This document shows positions 38,549 to 51,284 of a stretch of DNA of 64,000 bases, piece by piece. The translations under genes and the position numbers were made by a program. Source of the stretch: Quercus robur (Eukaryota > Streptophyta > Magnoliopsida > Fagales > Fagaceae); assembly GCF_932294415.1 (NCBI RefSeq), contig NC_065535.1, forward strand, positions 29,860,782 through 29,924,781, in the 5' to 3' direction. The stretch's first letter is position 1. Each line of letters starts with the position of its first letter. Under the pieces are notes generated by a model. It was not told the origin of the DNA. It did no database searches and worked only from the letters and a program-made list of their open reading frames with translations.

Positions 38549-39780
38549 ATGGACCTCATAGTACTGTTCCTTAAAGAGGATGTCCTATGCGAGGAGAAGT
38601 CAGAGTCTGACAAGGTGCGAAGAAAGGCTCCTCGGTTTTGGCTGTCCAAGGACCAAAAATTGTATAAGAGATCTTTTTTTGGCCTATATCTGCTATGCAT
38701 ACACCCTAAAGTGGTTGAGTTGCTTTTAGAAGAATTACATGAAGAGATTTATGGAAGCCAAACAGGGGGAAAATCTTTGTCCCACAGGGCACTCACTTAA
38801 GGCTATTGGTGGCCAAATATGCAAAGGGAAGCACAAGAGTATATGAAAAAGTGTGACCAATGCCAAAGATTTGCACCAAACATTCATCAACTAGGAGGTG
38901 TCCTTAATCTTCTATCCAGCCCTTGGCCATTTGCTCAATGGGGCTTGGATATCGTAGGTCCTTTCCCCAGGGCAGCAGGGAATGAGAGATATTTGTTGGT
39001 CGGCATAGACTACTTCACCAAATGGGTTGAAGCTAAACCATTGGCGAATATCAGGGACATGGATGCCTAAAGATTCGTTTGGAAAAGTATTTTCACTCGG
39101 TTTGGAATTCCTCGCACTCTCATCTCGGACAACGGACTTCAGTTTGATACTAAAGCTTTCAAGAGATATTGTTGTGACCTAGGTATAACAAATAGATACT
39201 CTACCCCCACATATCCCCAAGGGAATGGACAAGCTGAAGCTGTCAATAAGGTCATAGTGAGTGGGCTTAAAAAGAGGTTGGATAATGCGAAGGGAAAATG
39301 GGTGGAAGAGTTGCCACACGTCCTTTGGACATACCGAATTACACCTCGTAGGTCCACTGAGGAGACCCCATTTTTAATGACCTATGGAGCTGAGGCTGTT
39401 GTTCCTCTGGAGATTGGATTCCCCATACTGAGAATAAGTTCTTTCACTCTGAGCAATAATGATGAGCTATTAAGAAGGAGCCTAGACTTAATTGAAGAGC
39501 GAAGAGAAAATGCCATGGTCCAATTAGCCTATTATCAACACAAGCTCAAACAAGGGTATGATGCCAACGTGAAGCTAAGGCCATTGGCACCTAAAGACTT
39601 GGTGTTAAGAAAGGTTCTAGGCACTACAAAGAACCCAGCATAGGGAAAGTTAGGGCCCAACTGGGAAGGGCCATATTACATCACCTTGATGGATGGAATA
39701 GGTGTATATCATCTTGAAGACCTAGATGAGAATGTTGTACTACATCCCTAGAATGTAAATAACATGAAAATGTATTATTA
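38549..39780 (+). pseudogene. Integrase region of the gypsy element
   Basis: Zinc-binding region (MKKCDQCQRF near 38840), core with GLDIVGPFPRA, DYFTKWVEAKP, SDNGLQFDTKAF and PQGNGQAEAVNK, giving Asp-Asp-Glu positions, then a C-terminal part with LRPLAPKDLVLRK. In-frame stops near 38798, 39068 and 39641. Confidence 0.9.
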
Positions 39781-39849
39781 TTAATGAAAGTTTTTCCTGT
39801 CACATTCTCATTTATTACATTATCTGTTAAGCTCCATATTATTATTACT

Positions 39850-40880
39850 CCAAGTATCAAACAGAATCTTGGTCATGCCTTGGGTAAATTGAGATGCTAA
39901 GTTACTTTTCTAAGTATTAAACAGAATCTTAGTTATGCCTAGCTCCTTAGACCATATGCTTTGGGTAAAGTAATACTTAATGTCATCTTTCTAAGTATCA
40001 AATAGAACCTTGGTCATGCCTGGCTCCTCGGACCACATACCTTGGCTAAATTGATATGCTAAGTTACTTTTCTAAGTATTAAACAGAACCTTAGCTATGT
40101 TTGGCTCCTCGGACCACATGCTTTGGGTAAATTAATACTTAATGTTACCTTTCTAAGTATCAAACAAAACCTTGATCATGTTTGGCTCCTCGGACCACAT
40201 ACCTTGGGTAAATTAATATGCTAAGTTACTTTTCTGAGTATTAAACGGAACCTTGGTCATGTCTGACTCCTCGGACCACATACCTTAGGTAAATTGATAT
40301 GTTAATTCACTTTTCTAAGTATTAAACAGAACCTTAGCTATGCTTGGCTCCTTAGACCACATACTTTGGGTAAATTAATACTTCCTGACATCTATCTAAG
40401 TATCAAACAGAATCTCGATCATGCCTAGCTCCTCGGACCACATACCTTGGGTAAATTGATATGTTAATTCACTTTTCTAGTTATTAAATAGAACTTTAGC
40501 TTTACCTGGCTCTTCAGACCATATGCTTTGGGTAAATTAATACTTCCTAACATCTATCTAAGTATCAAACAGAACATTGGTCATGTTTGACTCCTCGGAC
40601 TACATACCATGGGTAAATTGATATCCTTTAATCATATTTCTAAGTATTAAACAGAACCTTAGCTATGCCTAGCTCCTCGGACCACATGCTTTGGGCAAAT
40701 TAATATTTTCTGTCATCTATCTAAGTATCAAACAGAACCTTAGCTATGTCTGGCTCCTTGGATCACGTACTTTGTGTAAATTGATACTTCCTACCATGTT
40801 ACCAAGTGTCAGGGCAAAGCCTTAGTTATTGCAGACTTTTTAGACTACATACTTAAGGTAAATTAGTAATTCTTATTGAT
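39850..40880 (+). repeat. Tandem repeats of about 81 bp in the gypsy 3' region
   Basis: About 12 diverged units with the phrase CTAAGTATCAAACAGAACCT recurring about every 80-83 bp, alternating ATCAAAC and ATTAAAC forms, each with GGCTCCTCGGACCACAT. They lie between integrase and the antisense reading frame. Confidence 0.85.
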
Positions 40881-41336
40881 TGCTTTAATGCCAAGTATAG
40901 TCAGCCCCTCTAAACAGCAAAGATTTTCACTGGGATGACAGTCCCAAGTAGATGCTTATAAGCATCACTTAAAGCATTTGCAAACACACCTGTATTTGTT
41001 TGAGAATTGATTGAACCTATATGTATGCTACATTATTGTTTATATTCTTGAAGTTAAAATTACGTTGAAGAACTTAGTAAATTTAACTTGTTTTGCTGCT
41101 GACCATATGAGATAGGAAGAGTTCTACCTCATTACTACAGTCATTAGGTATCAGATAAGATGGGAATTATATCAACACCAATGTGTAAATCATAGGAAGA
41201 AAGAAAATATGCATAACTTTCATTAATAAAAGCCCTGAAACAGGGCAGATTGAATACAAAGGGTTAACTTGGTTACAAATTATGAAAACCAAAATAGAAG
41301 TTACCCAAAAAAAAAAAAAAAGAACTACACAAAAAT

Positions 41337-43929
41337 CTACTTCTTTCTTATTACAATTTTTCCTTGGGGAGGGACCTTGGATTGCTGTACTGCAACCTCC
41401 GAGGATCCTTGGTCTACTTCTTTAAAGTCACTCTTGGCAGGAATTAGGAGGCTTGCAAGAACAATCTCCATCCTAGAGGCCTCTTTGTCTTTAGAAGAAT
41501 CTTGGGGAGCAGTCGGGGGCTTGGTGGCATCAGGGGCCACCTCCTTGGTCACCTCAGGTTCTTTCTCATTCATCCTGGGCTGCTCAACCACTTTCGGAGG
41601 GCTGCTCGAGGAGGGAGGGATCTTGGGGCTGCTCTTTTCTAGATCGGCCACCTCGGGAGGAGTGTCTACCTTGGAGCTGCTGGAGGAGGAGGCACGGATG
41701 GCTTGAGGATAGTAGACACTTTCTGTCTTCCTGAGTACAGAAAAAGCCTCAACCCCAGCTTGGTTGAGAGTCTCATTCTATACCTAGAGGCAATAAGTCC
41801 TGCATCCCCCTGAGACCTCGACCTTAAGGGCTTTCTCGATCTTAGCCACCCTAATATCATACCCTTGTTACTTTGCCTCCTCTCTAGCTTTTTCCGCCTC
41901 CTCCTTGGCCTTCTCTGCCTGATCCTTAGCCTTTTGGACCTCCTCCAATTTCTTCTTCAGAGTAAGGATCTGCTCCCTTTGGCCTTCTGGTTGTCTTTTA
42001 GCGCTATCCAGGGCAGCTGCAGCGCTCTTTCTTTCTCTCTCCTCCTCTATCAACTTAGCCTTAAGTTCTTGGATGCTTTTTTCAGCCATGTGGAAGGCGT
42101 CCACGGTTGCTATCCTCCTTCCCTTTTCCTCCTTCATTTTTCAATGGGAGTAGTTCACCATCTCCTCGGCCCTAAAGGTGGCTTGGTTGGCCTGGAAAGA
42201 AAGAGAAGTACAGTTAAAAATAAAAATAAAAATTAAATAAATAAATAAGTCAACTTAAAAACTTACTTACCATGCCCAAGTCCCTCTTCAGTCCGAGGAA
42301 GACTTCATGCTGCCTTATAGACCTGAGGTCAGCCATATCCTTGGGCAGTAGTAGGGATTGGTCCACCACATCTACTACATACCCAGCTGTGCCCTGCTGG
42401 GAGTCTCGGATAGAGGCATCACTAAGTAAAGGAGACCCATCCAACTCCATGTGCGGGGCCCAAGCTCGGAATGCAGCTCTGTGGTCACCCCTCCACTCTG
42501 CCTCGATGGCTGACCTCGTCCGAAGTCCTTTCTGCTACTTAGCCCCCCCTCTAGGGCTCAACTTCGTGGGGAGGGAGGTTTTTCCCTGTCTCTGCCACCT
42601 CCTTTCCCTTCTCCTTCCTCTTCCTCTTATAGTCGGTAGGGTCGGCTCGGAGGGTTGGGACAGGTGGAGGAGGGGGGAGTTTTGTCTAGGCCAGCTTCTC
42701 AAGAGCGTCCCTCCCCGACTGGGATTCCAGCAATTCTTACAGGGTTGACCTCTGCTTCTGTTGGATCCCCATGTCGTCTAGTGGAGAAGAAGGTCCTCGG
42801 TGGTAGCTGGACTGGGATGGGGAAAACTATCTGAGATCACCAAATGAAGCGTCTGGAGATAAAAATTGATCAAAAATCCTAAAGTCGTCCTCAGAATCGG
42901 ACACTTCAACTATTTCTCCTTTTTCTTCTTCTTCTTCTTTTTCCTTTTCCTCGGTGATGGGACAGGAAAAGGAGGCCTTTACCTTGGTTATACCCTATGG
43001 TATGAGATTAGTAGTGAGAACGCCTTCCGAAATTAGGCCAAAGATCAGAAATCCTGGAGCAGCAACATTGATCCATTGCAGCCGAGGATCCCGAGCTTTG
43101 ATGATGCACTTAAGCGCCTGGAAACTCTTGGATATTGGAATGTAGTCCAATATCAGGTGGGCCACCCAGAGTTAATTGTCTGTGTGGACGAACACCTCGG
43201 CCTTCAGGATCTTGTCCAAACTTGCCTGGTTCACAAGGTTGAAGTTAGGAATGGAAGTGTTTTTGTCTGCAAAACCATTGGAAAAGACAAAAAATATCAT
43301 CAGTAAAGAACAATACAAATTAAAGAAAATTTCACATACAAGTACAAAAAAAGAGAAGAGCATAAAGGGGGTAACTTTAAAGTAACCATCCTAAGACTAA
43401 AACCCCACCTGGTTTCCCCTCTCTCGTCGAGCAAGGGAGGCCGTCGTGCCATTCCCCTAACACGATCAAGAAGTCCTTTTTGCGGCCCTTGTTGGATTCG
43501 AGCAAGCATTGAATGAGCTTGATCTTGGGGTACCTAGATTTTAGGTAATACCCTTGCCCCGTTAAATGATGGAGGTTGTAAACCCAATTGACATCGTGGC
43601 ATGTGAGGTTTAAACCCATCCTCTCGTTAAGAGCATCTACAGAACTTAAGATCATCTACAGAACTTAAGATCCTAAACATATTTGGGGCACACATGGTAG
43701 GAGCTAACCTATGGGCCCTAAGATAATCCCTGGTTACGGTGCCCATAGGGATTCTCATCCCGCCCTCTATGAAGGCAATCATCGGGATTACTACTTCTCC
43801 CTTTTACCTGTCTCTGTGCCATTGCCCCTCTTTACAATACCTAATACCTACTCTTGGAAGGATCCTATACTGAGCCCTAAAGCTCTCTATTCCCTCCTCG
43901 GAGTCTACTAAACTCTTGAATCTACCCAT
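41337..43929 (-). pseudogene. Antisense ORF of the gypsy element (gypsy-type transposon protein-like)
   Basis: Opposite to gag-pol. It starts near 43929 (MGRFKSLVDSEEG), with MGTVTRDYLRAHRLAPTMCA and NLHHLTGQGYYLKSRYPK further on, reminiscent of the plant 'putative gypsy type transposon' domain (PF04195, from memory). A Lys/Glu-rich coiled-coil stretch (42137-41868) and a Pro/Ser/Glu-rich tail (41651-41337) follow. Stops at about 43800 and elsewhere and a small local duplication near 43645-43675 break it. Antisense ORFs are described for some Tat-lineage elements; the function is unknown. Confidence 0.65.
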
Positions 43930-44474
43930 TTTTAGAAAGGTTTGGAAGAACTAAAAAGACTGAGAGGAGAAAATGGAGCCGAGGATAGGAAAAGTACAGA
44001 GAAAAGAAAAATCTATCAAAAAACAAAGTGTAAAGATTTATGAAGACTTACAGAAAGAAGAGAAGTATCCTCGGACGGGCCTTTGGTATTTATAAAGGCA
44101 TGAGTGAGTTAGGAGAGTTAGCAGGTTTAGTGTATATGTGCTAGAGCTAAATGAATGCTAAAGTGAGATGGGCGATTGATTTGAGTGGTATTTATATCAA
44201 AGAGAAAGACACAAGTAGGAAAATTCATGCCCATGTTCCAACAAAATCCACAACCATTGGATTTGCATCATGTCGTAGAGCGTGGGGGACAGAAAGCTGC
44301 AAAAATTTAATGAAGGCGTGTCTCGTATGCCGAAGCGTTAGGAGCGTGTCTTGGGCAGTTAAAAAGGAATCTACACAGGCAGAGGTGATGTATGATGAAC
44401 ACAGACTAGCTGGGGTGACATCAAAATCCTCCTTTCTTCCCGAAGAGCTAGAAAGAAGAATCTTGAGGGGCTAT

Positions 44475-45291
44475 TGTAGGGGTATTGGGCCCAAGAGCTC
44501 ATTTTCTATGTATATATTAGGCCTAAGGCCCAAGCCGAGGACGAGGTATCGTCCAAGGAGGAGCAAATATTGTCAAGTGAGCTCGTGTTAGTAAATGAAA
44601 ATGGTAGTTTTGATCATAATGGCCTTGGAGGTTGGGCTGAGGATGAATGCCTCCTCGGCTAACCAAAGCCGAGGTCTGTAGAGGTGGTCTGCCATTTAGG
44701 GGAATGTTCCAGGAAATTCTGTTGGCATCGGTAAGCGTTTCAAAATCAAAGGACAGAGGGGAGTCCTAAAATATCTAAGGAAAAAAACTGCTACCACCAC
44801 ATTAAATATTTTACATCTAATTCTCTGGGCGTATTAATGTGGAGAAGACCCCTGAACAGTACTGTATTGGCTACCCCAATGCACAGAGGGCTTGAAAGGG
44901 TGTCCGATGGAACAAGTATTCAAGTAGTGGCTTGGATGATTAACAAGTGAGGGCTAAGATCATCTAAAGAGAACTATGTAATGGAAAGGACTCTCCATGA
45001 AGAAAGGATCAAGAAATCTAGGGAAAAACACTGTATCAATCAGAAAACAAACTTGTAATCAAACTTAAGAGAAATATACAAGAACTGATCTCCTCGAACA
45101 GTGCCAAGGATGATTTTCTTTAGTTAAAATGAATCTATCTTTCTGTTATTGTCATTTGAATTCACTTTATTTGTCATCCAACTCATTTTAGCCTAATTTT
45201 CCAACCTATTATCTACAAATTCATTGTTTTAGGCTTTTTGGGCCTGAATCCATCCATCATTTGGGCTAGGGATCCAAATCTAGTCCTTACA
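44475..45291 (+). repeat. 3' LTR of the gypsy element
   Basis: 817 bp, preceded by the polypurine-like tract TTGAGGGGCTAT. Compared with the 5' LTR it shows many substitutions and a few small indels. Confidence 0.9.
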
Positions 45292-45296
45292 TGGAT

Positions 45297-46499
45297 GATG
45301 GAAAATAAAATGTCTACTCATAATAAAACAACATTCTTATCTTATATGTGGGGATATGTGAACTTTAATGAATAGTGATTAATTTTTTTTTTTTTTTTTT
45401 TGCAATGTTTTTTAATAAGTAATGCTAGAAATGCAATATTTTTTACTCTCTTTTTTTCAGGATAATGGTAATTACTAATAAGTACATCATTTTTAAGTTT
45501 TTACTTGGTTAACCATAGTTTATTACTAACACCACTTTTATTAGTAAACCATGTTAACATGATAAAACTTATGAGAAAAATATGTATTTAGAAATGAAGT
45601 CCTTAAATGCCAAAAACGATTGGGATTCTAGTTAGCTCAATTAGTAAAATCTTTTATTGCCAAATAAGAAATTTAATATTCAATCTATTTTTACACCAAA
45701 AACCAATTAATATCTTGGCCTGATAGTAAAAAGCAATTATTATGAAGCTGACTCCATAAATTTCAAATATTATTATATCTATAAAAAGGAATGCCAAAAA
45801 CTCTAGAGGATAATAAATGGAAATGAAGTTCTCAAATGTAAAAATCACTCGAGTATAATAAATTGGTTAGCCAAGATTTATAATTAAGTATCAATGCTCA
45901 AATGCTATTCTCAATGTTGCGAAATGGGTTCTTATCTTTTGTACTGAAATCTTGAAGGAACCATCCCCATCTCCATTCCTCTTCTCTACTAGAAGGAAGA
46001 GAAAAAGGAACCTGGCTGTGTTTTTTTATAATAAACTTCATTTACTCAGCTAAAATAAAAATATTTCTCAATTGCTATTCACAATACTTCTTACAAACCT
46101 AAAAGATATATACAATAATACATCATTCTAATGTCGACTTAAGGCCTAAGACTTAAGGACCTCACTTTCCCCCCCAAAAAAATTTAAAGGTTTTAAGGCC
46201 CTCATTAAATAAACAAAAGTTCAAGCATTGAATAACCCCTCCACCAATCACAACTCACCACATGGGTAGTTGTGGCATTTGTTGTGCCATTTTATGTGAC
46301 ACAAGACTTATTCTTCAAGCATTGGTTGGACTCAGTTAATGTTTGTAGCTTGTGATAGCCCTAAGGGGCTATAGTGGCGGTAGCAAATGTGTTAATTCAT
46401 AGGGCTTGACCAATTCAAGTCAAGGTGGAGATTTGTTGAATCAATGGCTTTTACAAAGTCAATAGTGACGGATCCCTGCAAGAAGTATAAGCCAAGTAG
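45297..46499. other. Non-coding DNA of unit C right of the gypsy element
   Basis: Aligns with 14846-15990 of unit A. It holds the same decayed SINE (about 45625-45790) and no supported gene. Confidence 0.7.
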
Positions 46500-46879
46500 G
46501 GCAAAAATGGCAAAATACCCCTTTCGGCCAAAAGTTCCAGCAAAATGCCCTTATTTTGAAACTATTTAGGAAAATGCCCCTGTTTTGAAACTCGATTTTT
46601 AGAAAATCGAGTTTCAATGAAAAACTCGATTTGGCGAAAATTGAGTTACTTGAAAAAAATTACATGGAACGAGCTCAAGTTCCTTGAAGTTCCATGTATT
46701 TATTTATTTATTTTAAGTTTGATTGCCTATAACTCGATTTTCTAAAAATTGAGTTTTTCATTGAAACTCGATTTTTAGAAAATCGAGTTTAAAACAAGGG
46801 CATTTTCCTAAATAGTTTCAAAACAAGGGTATTTTGCTATATGTTTTGCGCAAAAGGGGTATATCCCCATTTTGGCCAA
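46500..46879. mobile_element. Fold-back MITE of unit C
   Basis: The ends GGCAAAAATGG and CCATTTTGGCC and long internal inverted repeats (ACTCGATTTTTAGAAAATCG on one side, its complement on the other) make nearly the whole element a hairpin. The 8 bp duplication CCAAGTAG flanks it (46492-46499 and 46880-46887). Unit A lacks it at about 15985. Confidence 0.85.
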
Positions 46880-47663
46880 CCAAGTAGTAATAGGACTTGC
46901 AAATTAAGTACTAGTTGTTTTAGGACTCTTCTAGTTAACTTGCACTTATATGTATATATATGGTGAATGTGATAAGGCTTTGTCAATTGTAATGTGTGAG
47001 AAAGTGTGGTGCTACAAGACTAGTGCAAATATAGTAGGGTGCTCTACTTTTTGTCTGAGAGGGCCAATCGTGTATTTGGAGTCCTGTGTGCTACTATTGT
47101 AATCTTTTTATTTTATAGTGAAACTTTCTTTGTCGTTGCCTGTAGACGTAAGCAAATTGCCAAATCACATAAATTCTCTATTTCTATTTTTATTTTCTCT
47201 TCTTTAATCTTGCGTAAGTTTATTTTTCACAACACTATTCACAATACTTATTACAAACCTAAAATATTAATACAATAATACATCATTCCAGTGTTAGCCC
47301 TACAACTTAGGCCCTCACTTTTGCCCCCACAAAAATTAAAATTAAAATTAAAAGGTTTTAAGGCACTCATTAAATAAACAAAAGGTCTCAAAAATGTTTT
47401 TAAAAAATTCAAAATTTTGTAATGATAACTAAATTTTTTTTAAAGAAAAAATATGTGGATTTTTCATTCTTTCCCAATTTTTAAGAAAGCTATCAAAATA
47501 TTGAGCCAATAGAAATCCAACACAATTAAAACCCTAAATTGTTTCACACCAAAAATAAAAATTGTTATGAGTTTGTTATGAGCATATTATATATCATTCT
47601 CGTAAAAGATATATTAATAAAATCTATATACAAAACTTATATTAGCAATTTTGTATCTCAACA

Positions 47664-47694
<31 letters not shown>

Positions 47695-47769
47695 TAAATA
47701 TATATCTGCCTATCTTAGGCTCTAAAATGTATTGACCCAGCGGCCCTGAATTATTCAATATCTGATTCT

Positions 47770-48230
47770 ACCCAATAACAACTTATGTTAATGCAGGTAG
47801 TATGATTCATCAAATACATTTTGGACAATCAAAGATTTGAAGGACCCCTAAACACCACAAAATTCTAAACAACTCCAGTGAGAAAGACCAACTTGTTTTT
47901 GGTGGAAAACAAATGTTGATGATGCTGCTTGGTTAAATGGTAATAGTACATTGCGGTGGTAGTGAGGAGTTATGTAGATGATTGCTTGAAAGCTTGGGTA
48001 AAAAGTAAAAACATTCTCAACTGTTTATTAGTGGCTGAAACTCAGGGATTTGGATGGCTGTGGAGTGTGCTATTGATGCCAAACTTTCAATTGTATTATA
48101 GAATGACATGCTCTAAGCCTCTAACTGTAATACAAGTTGAGAACAATCAAGAAAATAGATCGAGCCAGGAAATAGCTTAAGTTGTAGAAAATATATGAGA
48201 CCAAATTAAAATGGCATCTTAATTGAGGAA
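47770..48230 (+). pseudogene. Decayed RNase H-like fragment, unit C
   Basis: Counterpart of 16914-17340. The stretch 47956-48180 is open for 74 codons and begins MVVRSYVDDCLKAWVK, with ETQGFGW further on, but upstream and downstream parts are out of frame. Confidence 0.5.
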
Positions 48231-49414
48231 AATGACAAACTTACAAAAGTAAAGAAAAGGGTTCTAATCAAGCAAATAAATACAAGACTACATTATTAGC
48301 ATTGATGGACCATTTTCCTTTCTTTATTGGTAAGATATTGATTTAGACCTTTCATTTCATGGGTCTTATTATATATTCACATCATTTCAATCAAATATTC
48401 TAACATAATTCTTTGTTTCTCATGTTAGTTTTGGTGACAAATTAAACTTACCATGGCCCATGGCAGAAAGTCCGAAACTTGGAAATCTAGGATTTCTGAA
48501 CCTTTTTATCCAAGAAATTACACACACAAAAACACAATAGCAAAAAAAATAAACTAGAAAACAAAGAACTGGGGGCCCTGATCATCATGTAGTCTGTGAT
48601 CAATTCATCTTAAACCTTTTCACATCATCAACAGCGGCACTCCTAAAGAATCCCACATCAGCACCACCACACACCATACGATATCCACGTCTCGTAATTT
48701 ATCAGGTCCATCATTTGGCATTGCACACCCAGCCAAGTAGGTCTCACTATCAGAATCCAACACAGCCTTCTCAGCAACCCTCATCACCTCCTTCCCTTTC
48801 TCATTCGCTGGGTCCCTCATCCACCCCATGCCGACACTCAAATCGAACGGTCCCATCATAACACAATCAAACCCTTCAACGGTCGCGATCTCCTTAATGT
48901 TCTTCACAGCTTCCATGGATTCAACCTGCAGCAGGCTAGTACAGTTGTTGCTTAATAACTTTATTTTTAAAAATTGTTTTGGTAATTACAATTGATTTAA
49001 AAAATATTTGGGGGATATACCTTTCCCATCTAGAAGTATTCTCATGAAGAAATAATTATACAAGAATAATAATCCATTTAGATTGAGGGAGAATGAGAAA
49101 GTGTAGAGTAGAGTAAATTTAGACAAAAATTATCTTCAATTCAATTTTGAGATATAATACCTCTAATTAATATGTGGTCCATTTAATAAGTTATGTGACT
49201 CTTGGACATTCAATAAGTTAGAGGGAAATTTTTTTTATTACTCTATTATAAACTAATATTTTAAGAGTATAATATCTAGCACTTTCCCATTGTACATAAT
49301 AATATACAATAATTCTCACTAATTAAATTCAACGGAATCACTATTCAAGTATTCGTGTGAGAAAAGTTAGTATAAAATTATTATACCTTGGAATATTGCA
49401 TAATGTTTCCCTTA

Positions 49415-50728
49415 GAGCATTTGCATTCGGAATGCCAATCCTATTCTATTTTACCATCTCAAAAACCTAATTTATCAATTATACAATACCATTTTACAAT
49501 ACACCCAACATCCCAACTTTTATTTTTCTATTCAACTCATTAAAAAATATATATATATATACTCCCCAATAAAATAATATAATCAAATCTCACTCTCACC
49601 CTTCTCCCCCATCTATTTATGTTTTCCTCACTATTTCTCTCTAAACTACCAATCACCACCAACTCTGCCACAAGAATCCCACCACCACCACCACCACCAT
49701 GAAAAAACCCATCAAATACACCACCACAACAACAACCCACCCCACCACCACCATGCACAGAAACCCACATCTGCCCTTTGCCCTGACAACTAGAGACACC
49801 ACCACATGCAAAGAAACCCACAAAAAATCAACGAAAAATCCATTCAGAACCCCATCAAAACCCATTGGAAGCTGATCTCCACGCCTCCACAGGCGTCGTC
49901 TCCATAACCACAGCCCCACGCAAGATCAATACCCAGCCATAAACCACGGCCCCACGCCACCACTGCACCACCATGGCCCAAAACTCACTCCCACACAAAT
50001 CAAAACCCCACACCCACACCACCAGACCCCATTACAAATCACCCCACATCCCAGATCAACCCAGACCAAGCAAACCTAGCTCCAATCCAAACCCACCGGC
50101 CACAACTGATCCAAACCCACACCGATCCCAAACCCAAAATCCAAATACCAGCTCCAATCCAAACCCATCGGCCACAATTGATCCAAACCCATGCCAATCC
50201 CTAACCCAAAATCCAAAATCCACCAATCTCCACGATCCAAACCCACCAGCCACAACCGATCCAAACCCACACCACCACTTGACCCACAAAACCCAGAAAC
50301 ACCACAACAAAATCCGTCAGTCACCGACCATAAACCATAAGAACCCACAAACCACAAGAACCCAAATCGCAACCCACGGCCTCCGCTTCTTACCGACATG
50401 GAGGCCCAACCACCAGCACAAAGTGAGAGAGTGGGAGACGATAGAGCAAGACACAGAGAGAGGGAGATGAAATTCTGAGATGAGGAAAGAGAGTTGAGAA
50501 AGAAAGTGATACTAACGTAGAGGAGAGAGAAAGAATAAAAAGGATTAAAAAAATCAGTACAATAGTCTACAATACCATCATAAAAGTAAGACGGTATTGT
50601 AGCAGTATTGCAAAAATTATTGCAATTCTAAGCGTTTACAAGTCCGGGTGTTGGGGGGGGGGGGGGGTTGGGCTTTAATTCTAAATCTAGCATACATTTG
50701 GCATTTGGCAATCTGGATGTGAAGGCTC
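49415..50728. mobile_element. Harbinger-like non-autonomous TIR element (element 3)
   Basis: The ends GAGCATTTGCATTCGG and CTGGATGTGAAGGCTC are imperfect inverted repeats, flanked by TTA (49412-49414 and 50729-50731). Unit B has the unoccupied site CCCTTAAAGAGA near 19143. The inside is CCA/ACCC-rich with a GA-rich stretch and a hairpin at about 50566-50604 ending TGTAGCAG. A run of 14 G lies near 50655. Confidence 0.88.
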
Positions 50729-50989
50729 TTAAAGAGGCAAGAATTCTACTGAACATGAGCAATATTTCACCAAAACATTTATCTTCTCTGGTTGTCTTTT
50801 AAGAGATGAGTTCAGTATTACAAATTTTAAAAATATATATATTTTTAAATAACCTTCTTTTCTGGAAATTAAATTAAAAACTTGAATATTTTTATTTCGT
50901 AAAAAAAATAGAAATTATTTATTAAAAAAAAAAAACACCTAGCACATAATCAACAACTCTTTCTCACACTTGTTTATATACTCTTCATC

Positions 50990-51284
50990 TGTTAGAGATA
51001 TATTAGATGTATTAGCTCAATGTAATAGGTCCAAGCTCACTCCTACTTGTACTAGTAGTCTAGGATTTAGTTGCCTATATATACTCATGTTAGGGTTCAT
51101 TGTAACACAAGTTATTGTACTACACTCTTACAAAATAAATATGTAGCCCATAAAGGATTCCTCCGTGGATGTAGGCCGACAAGGCTAAATTACGTAATTT
51201 TTGTGTTCTCATTGTTCCTATTTTGTGTTTTCTCTAACATATACAACATGGTATAACACATCGCATTGCTACTAATATATTTAA
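50990..51284 (+). mobile_element. Copia-type LTR plus primer-site stub in exon 1 of copy D
   Basis: An LTR of 250 bp (50990-51239) begins TGTTAGAG and ends CTCTAACA. It is followed by CATGGTATAACACATCGC, similar to the initiator tRNA-Met primer site, and about 20 more bases, after which the aldolase exon resumes. Most of the internal region and the second LTR are missing. Flanking duplication is only approximate (CTTCATC and CATCTTC). Confidence 0.8.

Larger units (their letters stand above)
32548..45291 (+). mobile_element. Ty3/gypsy retrotransposon, Tat-like, with antisense ORF and nested solo LTR
   Basis: 12.7 kb from TGTAGGGG to CCTTACA with LTRs at 32548-33363 and 44475-45291 and the 5 bp duplication TGGAT (32543-32547 and 45292-45296). 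Unit A has the unoccupied site near 14836-14845. Domain order gag, protease, RT, RNase H, integrase is gypsy-like. An extra antisense reading frame and a long 3' tandem repeat zone fit the Tat lineage. Many in-frame stops mean it is defective. The LTRs differ visibly, with substitutions and small indels, so it is not young. Confidence 0.93.

Noticed and set aside
39850-40880. Regularly spaced repeats resembling a CRISPR array
   Set aside because: The units are contiguous diverged tandem repeats without unique spacers, inside a plant retrotransposon.
49973-50470. 165-codon Pro/Asn/His-rich frame
   Set aside because: Low-complexity translation of the CCA-rich interior of TIR element 3.
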